In this document: positions 1-5,555 of the stretch, piece after piece
How positions within the stretch are numbered: position 1 is the first letter of the stretch
Layout of the letters: each line of letters starts with the position of its first letter
DNA from: Myxococcales bacterium
GTDB lineage: Bacteria; Myxococcota; Myxococcia; Myxococcales; Anaeromyxobacteraceae
Direction: 5' to 3'
DNA length: 8,142 bases
Assembly (NCBI GenBank): GCA_021779335.1
Contig: JAJYAW010000110.1
Span: forward strand, 1-8,142
The notes under the pieces: generated by a model
What the model saw: the letters and a program-made list of their open reading frames with translations, nothing else
Database searches by the model: none
What the model was told of the DNA's origin: nothing
Translations under genes and position numbers: made by a program

Positions 1-624
1 GTCCTCAACCTCGTCAGGCCCCAGGACAAGGCCGCCCTCTTCCGCGAGATCCACCGCGTGCTCCGGCGCGGCGGCCGCGCCGTCGTCTCCGACATCGTGA
101 GCGACGAGGACGTGCCCGAGCACCTGCGGCGGGATCCGGAGCTGTGGGCCGGCTGCGTCTCCGGCGCCATGCGCGAGGACCGCTTCCTCCAGGCGTTCGA
201 GGAGGCGGGGCTCTTCGGCGTGACCCTGGTCGAGCGCCCCGCCGCCCCCTGGCGCACCGTGGAGGGGATCGAGTTCCGCAGCGTCACCGTGGTCGCCTAC
301 AAGGGCAAGGAGGGCCCGTGCTGGGACCGCAAGCAGGCGGTGATCTACAAGGGCCCCTTCCGCGAGGTGCGCGACGACGACGGCCACGTCCTCCGCCGCG
401 GCGTCCGGGTGGCGGTCTGCGACAAGACCTTCGGCCTCTACTCCCGGCCGCCCTACGCGGAGCACTTCGCCCCGGTGGAGCCGCTGGCGCCGGTGCCGCT
501 CGAGGAGGCGCGCCCCTTCCCCTGCGGCGCCGACATGCTGGTCCGCGACCCGAGCGAGACCAAGGGGGGCGACTACCAGGTCACGACCGAGGCGGCCTCC
601 TGCACCGGCGGGAGCTGCTGCTAG
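1..624 (+). CDS. arsM: ArsM-type arsenite S-adenosylmethionine methyltransferase, 3' part (5' end outside window)
   Basis: The frame is open from base 1 to the TAG at 622-624, so the start and the SAM-binding N-terminal half lie upstream. The visible part begins with the end of the Rossmann methyltransferase fold (VLNLVRP, then the EIHRVLRRGGR helix-turn and a VVSDIV strand), typical of ArsM-like enzymes that methylate trivalent arsenic in the cytoplasm. Cysteines fit an arsenic-binding role: one in GCVSGA (154-156), where ArsM enzymes carry a conserved Cys, one in GPCWDRK (319-321), others in VAVCDKTF and PFPCGAD, and a final GGSCC tail. A C-terminal extension after the core, with a YKGPFREV segment and an ETKGGDY segment, resembles extensions I recall in ArsM homologues of Geobacter-like bacteria. 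An aquaporin gene starts 2 nt downstream, which supports an arsenic role. Without the N-terminal half, another class-I methyltransferase cannot be excluded. Confidence 0.78.
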   Translation, partial: VLNLVRPQDKAALFREIHRVLRRGGRAVVSDIVSDEDVPEHLRRDPELWAGCVSGAMREDRFLQAFEEAGLFGVTLVERPAAPWRTVEGIEFRSVTVVAYKGKEGPCWDRKQAVIYKGPFREVRDDDGHVLRRGVRVAVCDKTFGLYSRPPYAEHFAPVEPLAPVPLEEARPFPCGADMLVRDPSETKGGDYQVTTEAASCTGGSCC

Positions 625-626
625 CC

Positions 627-1343
627 ATGGCACGCGCGCTCGTCGCCGAGGGGCTGGGCACCGCGCTCCTCCTCGCGGTGGTGGTGGGCTCCGGGATCAT
701 GGGGGAGTCGCTGGCGGGCGGGAACGCCGCCGTGGCGCTCCTGGCCAACTCGCTGGCCACCGGCGCCGCCCTGGTCGTCCTCATCCTGGTCTTCGGCCCG
801 ATCTCGGGCGCCCACCTGAACCCGGTCGTGACGCTCTCGGCCGCGGTCAGGGGGAGGCTGGCCTGGGCCAGGGTCGCGCCCTACGTCCTGGCCCAGGTCG
901 CCGGCGCCTTCGCCGGGGTGCTGCTCGCCCACGTCATGTTCGGCCTGCCCGCCTTCTCCGCGTCCGCCCACGTCCGGGCCGGCCCCGGGCTGCTCCTGAG
1001 CGAGGTGGTCGCGACCTTCGGGCTGGTCCTGACCATCCTGGCGGTGGAGCGCCACCGGCCGGCGGCCGTGCCCCATGCGGTCGCGCTCTACGTCGTGGCG
1101 GCCTACTGGTTCACCGCCTCGACCTCCTTCGCCAACCCGGCGGTCACCCTGGCCCGGGCCGCCACCGCGACCTTCGCGGGCATCCGCCCGGCCGACGTCC
1201 CGGGCTTCGTCGCCGCCCAGCTCCTCGGGGCGGCGGGAGCGGTCGCGCTCTTCGACTGGCTCTGGAGCCCGCGGACCGCCCCGGCCCCGGCCCCGGCGGA
1301 GGCGACCGCCGTCGGGCCAGCCCGGGCGGGGTCCCCCTCCTGA
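627..1343 (+). CDS. aqpS: Aquaporin/MIP-family channel, AqpS-like, probably for arsenic species
   Basis: This 238-residue membrane protein has six hydrophobic segments and the two half-helix loops of the MIP family. Loop B carries NPV (residues 65-67, context GAHLNPVVTL) instead of NPA; loop E carries NPA (170-172, context FANPAVTLAR). The residue after the second NPA is Val173, where water and glycerol channels normally have the arginine of the aromatic/arginine filter, so the pore should be less restrictive. The SGIMGESLAGG segment after helix 1 is typical, to my knowledge, of aquaporins found beside ars genes, such as Sinorhizobium AqpS. ATG 627 lies 2 nt after the methyltransferase stop, with a GGGAG about 12 nt upstream, so the two are probably cotranscribed and coupled. 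Residues 215-238 form a Pro/Ala-rich, probably disordered cytoplasmic tail. Inferred role: passive passage of arsenite or methylated arsenic across the inner membrane. Substrate is not proven by sequence. Confidence 0.85.
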   Translation: MARALVAEGLGTALLLAVVVGSGIMGESLAGGNAAVALLANSLATGAALVVLILVFGPISGAHLNPVVTLSAAVRGRLAWARVAPYVLAQVAGAFAGVLLAHVMFGLPAFSASAHVRAGPGLLLSEVVATFGLVLTILAVERHRPAAVPHAVALYVVAAYWFTASTSFANPAVTLARAATATFAGIRPADVPGFVAAQLLGAAGAVALFDWLWSPRTAPAPAPAEATAVGPARAGSPS

Positions 1344-1462
1344 AGCGAGGCGGCCCTGGCGTCCGGATGGGTTCTGCCCGCCATTCCACCCGCACCCTCG
1401 ACCGGGCGTGTCCAGACTGAGCGCCGGTCCGCCGACGGCGCGTGGACCCGAGGAGGAGCCCC
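1344..1462 (+). other. Intergenic gap with a small stem-loop before a ribosome binding site
   Basis: This non-coding stretch separates the aquaporin from the lipoprotein gene. I see no convincing sigma70 or sigma54 promoter in it. A stem-loop at 1426-1448 (outer arms GGTCC and GGACC, inner GCC/GGC) ends just before the AGGAGG at 1451-1456. Such short stems are common by chance at this GC content. Confidence 0.4.
1450..1458 (+). promoter_or_regulatory. Strong Shine-Dalgarno site that decides the lipoprotein start
   Basis: GAGGAGGAG lies just upstream of ATG 1463; the AGGAGG core (1451-1456) is 6 nt from the start. This favours ATG 1463 over the in-frame GTG at 1442, which would put the ribosome site inside the coding region and spoil the signal peptide by adding seven residues including two arginines and an aspartate. 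Confidence 0.85.
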
Positions 1463-3523
1463 ATGCGGAAGCTTCTGTTCATCGTGGCGTTGGCGTCATC
1501 GGCGTGCGGCGGCGGAGGGGGGGGCGGTGGGGGAGGTGGGGGTGGCACGGTGTCGACGCCCACCTTCTCTCCGGGCGGCGGCACCTTCTCCGCCAGGCCC
1601 AGCGTGACCATCGGCTGCGCCACCGCCGGCGCGGTCATCCGCTACACCACCGACGGCTCGGTGCCCACGCCGAGCTCGCCGATCTACTCGGCCGCCCTCG
1701 CCATCACCGCCACCACCACCGTGAAGGCCTACGCCACCGCCGCCGGGATGACCGACAGCGCGGTGGCCGCGGCCACCTACTCGCTGCAGGCCGCGGCGCC
1801 GGAGCTCGCCCCCGCGCCCGCCACCTACCCCACGGCGCAGAGCGTCACCCTCACCAGCGCCACGCCGGGAGCGACCATCCACTACACCACCGACGGCACG
1901 GCGCCCACGGCCGCCTCGCCGAGCTACTCGACGCCCATCGCGCTGGACCTGGGCGCCTCGGCCACCACCACCACGGTGAAGGCCTTCGCCACCGCCGCCG
2001 GCTTCCAGGACAGCGCGGTGACCTCCGGCACCTACGTCATCGACGCCAGCGCCACGCCGGCGGCGACGCCCACCTTCAGCCCGGCGGCCGGGTCCTTCGC
2101 CGCGGCCCAGTCGGTGACCATCAGCACCACCACCAGCGGCGCCAGCATCCACTACACCGTCGACGGGAGCACGCCGACCACCGCCTCGACGCTCTACGCG
2201 GGCCCGGTGGCGGTGGCGACCAGCCTCACGCTGAAGGCCATCGCCACGGGCGGCGGCCACTCGGACAGCCCGGTCGGCACCGCGGCCTACGTCATCAGCC
2301 TGCCCCGGGCGGCCACGCCCACCTTCTCGCCCCTGGCGGGCAGCTACACGGGCGCGCAGTCGGTCACCATCAGCTCCGCCACCCCGGGCGCCAGCCTCTA
2401 CTACACCACCGACGGGAGCACGCCGACCACCGCCTCCACGCGCTACTCGGCCCCGGTCCAGGTGGCGAGCAGCCTCACGTTGAAGGCCATCGCCACGGCC
2501 GCGGGCTACCTCACGAGCGACGTCGGCACGGCCGCCTTCGTCATCGGCGCGGGCGGGACCGACTTCGCGACCGTCTGCACCGCCTTCTTCAACGCGCAGG
2601 TCAGCCTCACCACGACCTGCTTCCACGCCAACCCGGACTGGGTGGCCTCCGCCCTCGGCGCCCAGCAGGGCTTCTGCGCGGCCAGGCAGAAGGAGGTCAC
2701 CGCCGGGCTCATCCACTACGACGCCACCCAGGGGGCCGCCTGCCTGACCGCCGTGAGCGCCATGACCTGCGCCGACGTGCTCGGACAGAACGTCCGCACC
2801 CCGGCGCCGTGCGACGCGGCGCTCGTCGGGACGGTCGCCAACGGGACCGGCATCGCCAACCAGTGCTACGCGTCGAACGACTGCGCCGCCGGGTTCTGCA
2901 CCTGGGAGCTCGCCAAGGGGACCTGCCCCGGCCACTGCCAGGCCTACCCCGGGCTGGGCGGCGACTGCAGCAACGCCATCTGCGCCAGCGGCCAGTCCTG
3001 CGGCTCGGCCACCGGGGCGGTGGTCTGCACGGCCAACTCGACCACGGTCGGCGGCCCCTGCCCCTGCGCCGACGGCCTCTGGTGCGACACCTCGGGCGGC
3101 GGCGCCGGCACCTGCAAGGCGCTGCTCGCGCAGGGCGCCGCCTGCAGCGCCTCCGACCAGTGCGCCACCGGGCTCAGCTGCCTCGGGACGGGCTCGACCA
3201 CCTGCACGCCGCTGGTCGGCCTGGGCGGCGCCTGCACGCCCAGCGTCAGCGGCCCGACGGAGTGCGGCATGGGCTACGCCTGCGACGCCGGCACCTCGAA
3301 GTGCGTCTCCTGGCCCAAGGTCGGAGAGTCCTGCGCCGGTACCTTCCTGTGCATCGGCGCGTACTGCGACGTCCTCAGCACCCCGACGAGCCCCGTCTGC
3401 AAGGCCCTGCTGGCCGACGGGGCGGCCTGCACCTCGCCGATGCAGTGCAGCTCGATGGACTGCGACACGGCCACCACGCACACCTGCCTGGCGGGCTCGA
3501 ACTCCATCTGCGCCATGCCCTGA
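1463..3523 (+). CDS. Putative lipoprotein with four chitobiase-C-terminal-like modules and a Cys-rich repeat region
   Basis: The product is a 686-residue secreted protein. Residues 1-15 (MRKLLFIVALASSAC) look like a lipoprotein signal peptide with Cys15 as the lipidated residue; the -3 position is Ser, so the lipobox is imperfect. Thirteen glycines follow (16-28), a spacer seen in myxobacterial lipoproteins. Four beta-sandwich modules come next, each with the TPTFSP...G.F/Y...SVT, [IL].YT.DG..PT..S..Y, and L.LKA.AT pattern of the chitobiase/beta-hexosaminidase C-terminal (Fn3-associated) family; these are usually non-catalytic and may bind surfaces or carbohydrate. The C-terminal half has 36 cysteines, including seven four-Cys modules of the type G.AC(x5)C(x5)C(x7)C, as in Dickkopf-like Cys-rich regions of myxobacterial surface proteins; disulfides are likely. 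No enzymatic motif is visible. It stands alone, with its own ribosome site and a hairpin downstream. Exact function is unknown; a surface adhesive or structural role is an inference. Confidence 0.85.
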   Translation: MRKLLFIVALASSACGGGGGGGGGGGGGTVSTPTFSPGGGTFSARPSVTIGCATAGAVIRYTTDGSVPTPSSPIYSAALAITATTTVKAYATAAGMTDSAVAAATYSLQAAAPELAPAPATYPTAQSVTLTSATPGATIHYTTDGTAPTAASPSYSTPIALDLGASATTTTVKAFATAAGFQDSAVTSGTYVIDASATPAATPTFSPAAGSFAAAQSVTISTTTSGASIHYTVDGSTPTTASTLYAGPVAVATSLTLKAIATGGGHSDSPVGTAAYVISLPRAATPTFSPLAGSYTGAQSVTISSATPGASLYYTTDGSTPTTASTRYSAPVQVASSLTLKAIATAAGYLTSDVGTAAFVIGAGGTDFATVCTAFFNAQVSLTTTCFHANPDWVASALGAQQGFCAARQKEVTAGLIHYDATQGAACLTAVSAMTCADVLGQNVRTPAPCDAALVGTVANGTGIANQCYASNDCAAGFCTWELAKGTCPGHCQAYPGLGGDCSNAICASGQSCGSATGAVVCTANSTTVGGPCPCADGLWCDTSGGGAGTCKALLAQGAACSASDQCATGLSCLGTGSTTCTPLVGLGGACTPSVSGPTECGMGYACDAGTSKCVSWPKVGESCAGTFLCIGAYCDVLSTPTSPVCKALLADGAACTSPMQCSSMDCDTATTHTCLAGSNSICAMP
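1517..1545 (+). repeat. G-rich tract with a run of eight G, encoding poly-glycine
   Basis: The coding strand has G8 at 1517-1524, G5 at 1529-1533 and G5 at 1538-1542, separated by one to four bases, within 13 glycine codons that use all kinds of third base. The spacing of the runs also fits a G-quadruplex. It lies directly after the lipidation Cys codon, where slippage would frameshift nearly the whole protein. Confidence 0.7.
1556..2548 (+). repeat. Four tandem chitobiase-C-terminal-like modules
   Basis: Modules begin near 1556, 1796, 2066 and 2315, giving periods of about 80, 90 and 83 residues. The second is longer because of a threonine-rich insert (GASATTTT). The third and fourth are the closest pair: a 27-nt block at 2161-2187 recurs exactly at 2410-2436, one full period (249 nt) later, and the LTLKAIAT segment is nearly identical in DNA. 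This points to a recent duplication of one module. Confidence 0.8.
2864..3487 (+). repeat. Seven four-cysteine modules in the lipoprotein C-terminal half
   Basis: Reading the cysteines in order from the NQC codon at 2864, seven successive groups of four follow the spacing C-x(1-9)-C-x(4-5)-C-x(6-10)-C, usually opened by a G-[AGED]-x-C turn. An extra Cys (GHC) sits after the first group, and KALLAxGAAC occurs twice (before groups 4 and 7). Divergence among the units is high, so the array is old compared with the third and fourth chitobiase-like modules. Confidence 0.7.
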
Positions 3524-3537
3524 GGGCGCCGCGCCCT

Positions 3538-3567
3538 CCCCGACCGGCGCCCTCGCGCCGGCCGGGG
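3538..3567 (+). terminator. Strong hairpin after the lipoprotein gene, possible terminator
   Basis: CCCCG and CCGGCGC (3538-3550, with an unpaired A at 3543) face GCGCCGG and CGGGG (3555-3567, with an unpaired C at 3562) across a CCTC loop. This gives 12 G-C pairs with one A/C mismatch, 15 nt after the TGA. No T-run follows, so it is not a classic intrinsic terminator, but it is by far the most stable structure in this gap and separates two transcription units. Confidence 0.5.
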
Positions 3568-3632
3568 ACGGGCGGACGGGCGGAGCCTGCGCAGCGGGGG
3601 CGCGGGGGCTCGCGCGCCCGGGCACATTCGGC

Positions 3633-3662
3633 TTGACCGGCCGGCGCGCGGTCGGGTAACAC
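3633..3662 (+). promoter_or_regulatory. Candidate sigma70 promoter of the nik operon
   Basis: TTGACC (3633-3638) and TAACAC (3657-3662) are separated by 18 nt, in the least GC-rich part of the gap before nikK. The -35 box is good and the -10 box is poor (three of six consensus bases). The location, and the overlap of the -10 with the operator-like dyad, raise its credibility. Transcription would begin near 3669, leaving a leader of about 40 nt. Confidence 0.45.
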
Positions 3663-3682
3663 GGTCACGCGCATCGTGCTAC
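3656..3682 (+). promoter_or_regulatory. NikR-operator-like inverted repeat upstream of nikK
   Basis: GTAACACG (3656-3663) and CGTGCTAC (3675-3682) form an inverted repeat with 7 of 8 positions matched across an 11-nt spacer, spanning 27 nt. The Escherichia coli NikR operator has half-sites GTATGACG and CGTCATAC spanning 28 nt, so the ends, spacing and inner CG are very alike; I also recall GTAACAC/GTGTTAC-type half-sites predicted for deltaproteobacterial NikR. The dyad covers the predicted -10 element and start point, as expected for a repressor, and nikR is the last gene of the operon it precedes. Confidence 0.65.
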
Positions 3683-3710
3683 TCAGCCCGCCTCCCTCCC
3701 CGGAGCCCAC

Positions 3711-4409
3711 ATGCGGTCCCGCCCGCACCGCCTCGCCGCGCTGGCGCTGCTCCTGGCGCCGTCGCTGGCCGCCGCCCACGACTTCTGGCTGCAGCCCGAC
3801 GGCGCCGGCCTGGTCCTGCGCCACGGCCACCGGGGCGGCGCGCTGCTCCTCATCGACCGGCCGAAGGTGAAGGCCATCCGCTGCCTCGACGGGGGCGCCA
3901 CCCGCGACCTTCTCGGGGCCGCCACCTTCGCGCCGAGGGAGGTCCGGCTGGCAGGCCGGTGCGGCGCGGCCTCGGTCGCTTACGACGACGGCTCCTGGGC
4001 GCTCACGCCGGACGGCGAGGTGAACCGGCCCAGGGCCGAGGTCCCCCAGGCGGTGAAGGGGTGGGCCTCGCGCCAGTTCGCCAAGTGGATCGAGGTGCGG
4101 TCGCCGGCCGCCGTCGGCGCCGTCTTCGGCGACGAGCTGGAGCTCGTGGCGGCGGGCGACCTCTCGAGGGCACGCGCGGGGGACACGGTGACGCTCCGCG
4201 CGCTCTCGGGCGGGAAGCCCGTGGCCGGCGCCCGGCTCGACGTCGACGACCGGCCGCTCGGCGAGTCGGACGCCCGCGGCGAGGTCCGGGTGAGGCTCCG
4301 CGCCGCCGGCGTCCAGACGATCAGCGCCACGCTCCGCGGCGCCGGCGCGACCCCCGGGGCCGACGCGACCGTGCTGGAGGCCTCGCTCAGCTTCGAGGTG
4401 GCGCGGTGA
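3711..4409 (+). CDS. nikK: NikK-like periplasmic component of nickel ECF transporter (DUF4198 family)
   Basis: This 232-residue exported protein has a signal peptide (residues 1-22, basic start, LAALALLL core, cleavage after AAA) followed by HDFWLQP, the hallmark N-terminus of the DUF4198 / nickel-transport-associated family. The predicted mature protein starts with His23. The rest looks like beta-rich extracellular domains: a first part to about residue 140 containing KGWASRQFAKW, then a carboxypeptidase-regulatory-like fold (GDTVTLRALSGGKPVAGARL, LGESDARGEVRVRL). There is no C-terminal membrane anchor, so it is probably free or NikL/NikM-bound in the periplasm. ATG 3711 has GGAG 5 nt upstream and follows the operator-like dyad, making it the first gene of the operon. 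Its stop overlaps the next start (GTGA). Role by family and context: an accessory extracytoplasmic partner of the NikMQO importer; its biochemical task is not settled. Confidence 0.8.
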   Translation: MRSRPHRLAALALLLAPSLAAAHDFWLQPDGAGLVLRHGHRGGALLLIDRPKVKAIRCLDGGATRDLLGAATFAPREVRLAGRCGAASVAYDDGSWALTPDGEVNRPRAEVPQAVKGWASRQFAKWIEVRSPAAVGAVFGDELELVAAGDLSRARAGDTVTLRALSGGKPVAGARLDVDDRPLGESDARGEVRVRLRAAGVQTISATLRGAGATPGADATVLEASLSFEVAR

Positions 4410-4861
4410 GCCGGGGGGCGGCCCTGGCGACCGCCGCGGCGCTGGCGCTGCTCCCCGCCGGGCCGGCCGGCGCCCACGAGGTCCTCCACGAGATCGCGCG
4501 CGGCCGGGCCGTCGCCGTGCGGGCCTACTTCGCCGACGGGGAGCCGCTCGCCTACACGCCCTACGAGGTCTACGCGCCGTCGGATCCGGGCATCCCCTAC
4601 CAGAAGGGGCGCACCGACCGGAGCGGCTGGCTGGCCTTCGTCCCCGACGCGCCCGGGACGTGGCGCGTCAAGGTCGTCGACGCCACCGGCCACGGCCTCG
4701 ACCTCGAGGTGGACGGGGGCGGCGCGGCGGTCGCGGCGCAGGGCGCCGGCGGGCTGGGCGGCGCCGCCTTCGTGCTCCGGCCGCTCGTCGGCCTGCTCGC
4801 CATCGGGGCGGTCTTCGCCGCGCTCGCCTTCGCCTACCGCCGCAAGGGGCGGACGCCGTGA
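4406..4861 (+). CDS. nikL: NikL-like accessory component of nickel ECF transporter
   Basis: The 151-residue product starts at GTG 4406, overlapping the nikK stop by 4 nt, with GAGG 7 nt upstream. Upstream in-frame codons are a shadow of nikK. It has a signal peptide (1-23, ending AGA), a beta-rich extracytoplasmic domain related to carboxypeptidase-regulatory folds (ADGEPLAYTPYEVYAP, TDRSGWLAFVPDAPGTWRVKVVD), and one C-terminal membrane helix (about 121-144) followed by the basic RRKGRTP, so the C-terminus is cytoplasmic. The mature N-terminus is predicted to be HEVLHE, again opening with His. This topology resembles NikN and CbiN, the small auxiliary subunits that act on the S component, and matches the NikL position in NikKLMQO operons known from Geobacter-like bacteria. 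The symbol rests on context and topology more than on a unique motif. Confidence 0.75.
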   Translation: MSRGAALATAAALALLPAGPAGAHEVLHEIARGRAVAVRAYFADGEPLAYTPYEVYAPSDPGIPYQKGRTDRSGWLAFVPDAPGTWRVKVVDATGHGLDLEVDGGGAAVAAQGAGGLGGAAFVLRPLVGLLAIGAVFAALAFAYRRKGRTP

Positions 4862-4917
4862 CCGCCCGCCGCGCGGACCTCGCCGCCGCGCCCGGCGCCG
4901 CCGCGGCCCGGCGCTAG
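4858..4917 (+). other. Possible 19-codon coupling ORF between nikL and nikM
   Basis: GTG 4858 overlaps the nikL stop in a GTGA junction, as in the nikK-nikL junction, and the frame runs 19 codons (start MTARRADL, then Ala/Arg-rich) to TAG 4915-4917, 2 nt before the nikM ATG. It fills the otherwise unexplained 58-nt gap, and nikM has no visible Shine-Dalgarno of its own. A stop-free frame of this length is easy to get by chance at this GC content, so coding is uncertain; it could also be the remnant of a longer C-terminus of NikL. Confidence 0.25.
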
Positions 4918-4919
4918 CC

Positions 4920-5555
4920 ATGCACCTCCCCGACGGCTTCATCTCGCCGCAGCTCAGCCTCCCCGCCTACGCGGTCTGCGCGCCGCTGTGGACCTGGGCG
5001 GCCCGGCGCCACCTCGGGCGCTCCGCGGCGGAGGCGCTGCCCGTCATCGGGTCGCTCACGGCGCTGGCCTTCGTGATCCAGACCATCATGATCCCGGTGC
5101 CGGGCGGGACCTCGATCCACCTGGTGGGGATCGTGCTCCTGGCGCTGCTCTACCACCCGCTGGTGGCCTTCCTGTGCGAGTCCCTGGTCCTCCTGGTCCA
5201 GGCGCTCTTCCTGGGGGCGGGCGGGATCACGGTGCTCGGGATCAACGCGCTCGCCCTGGGGCTGGTCGGGCCGCTGGCGGGCTGGCTCGCCTGGAAGGCG
5301 CTGCGCCGCGCCTCGGAGCGGGCGGCCCTCTTCGCGGCCGGCTGGCTCGCCGTGCAGGCCTCGACCCTCGCGGTGGTGGGGGCCCTGGCGCTGCAGCACC
5401 GGCTCGATCCGGGCTACTTCCCCATGCCGCCCGCCGTGACCCTGGCCGCCATGATGGCGCCGAGCCTGGCGGTGACCGGCGTGGTGGAGGGGCTCTACAC
5501 CGTCTTCGCCCTCTCGCTGGTCCGGAGGGCCCGGCTCCGTGGCGTCGAGACCTGA
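4920..5555 (+). CDS. nikM: NikM/CbiM-family S component (substrate-binding subunit) of nickel ECF importer
   Basis: This 211-residue integral membrane protein begins MHLPDGFIS, the diagnostic N-terminus of the CbiM/NikM family. In the solved NikM structure from a thermophile, Met1, His2 and His67 hold Ni(II) in a square-planar site; all three positions are present here (His67 in the TSIHLVG loop). About seven hydrophobic segments follow, with the conserved QTIMIPVPGGTS stretch and the LALLYHPL segment. The protein captures Ni(II) from the periplasm and delivers it through the NikQO motor. CbiM for cobalt has the same ligands; nickel is preferred because nikR ends the same operon. The ATG at 4920 must be the start since Met1 is a ligand. 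There is no evident ribosome site; the upstream junction reads CTAGCCATG, identical to the one before the aquaporin. The 3' end overlaps nikQ by 17 nt. Confidence 0.93.
   Translation: MHLPDGFISPQLSLPAYAVCAPLWTWAARRHLGRSAAEALPVIGSLTALAFVIQTIMIPVPGGTSIHLVGIVLLALLYHPLVAFLCESLVLLVQALFLGAGGITVLGINALALGLVGPLAGWLAWKALRRASERAALFAAGWLAVQASTLAVVGALALQHRLDPGYFPMPPAVTLAAMMAPSLAVTGVVEGLYTVFALSLVRRARLRGVET

Noticed and set aside
1398..1420. Possible promoter-like bases before the lipoprotein gene (TCGACC and CAGACT)
   Set aside because: Both boxes match consensus poorly and nothing else supports them.
1426..1448. Stem-loop before the lipoprotein ribosome site as a riboswitch
   Set aside because: Only five outer and three or four inner pairs with a bulge, and no conserved riboswitch core; likely chance in GC-rich DNA.
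1442..1462. Alternative GTG start for the lipoprotein at 1442
   Set aside because: It would translate the strong Shine-Dalgarno site and place charged residues in front of a complete signal peptide.
1496..3625. Open frame of about 709 codons on the minus strand opposite the lipoprotein
   Set aside because: Ala/Gly/Arg-rich low-complexity product with no motif; stops are rare at this GC content, and the plus strand has a signal peptide, ribosome site and repeated domains.
1075..3636. Open frame of 853 codons on the plus strand, His/Arg/Gly-rich
   Set aside because: It overlaps both the aquaporin and lipoprotein genes in another frame. Its repeated His-rich pattern is just the shifted reading of the repeated modules.
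3959..4405. Upstream extension of the nikL frame to 3959
   Set aside because: The extension is Arg/Gly-rich and lies inside nikK. GTG 4406 gives a proper signal peptide, a GAGG ribosome site and a 4-nt overlap.
4862..4919. Possible cobalamin or nickel riboswitch before nikM
   Set aside because: The gap is only 58 nt, too short for a cobalamin riboswitch, and no such motif (or NiCo multi-stem G-rich pattern) is visible here or in the leader before nikK.
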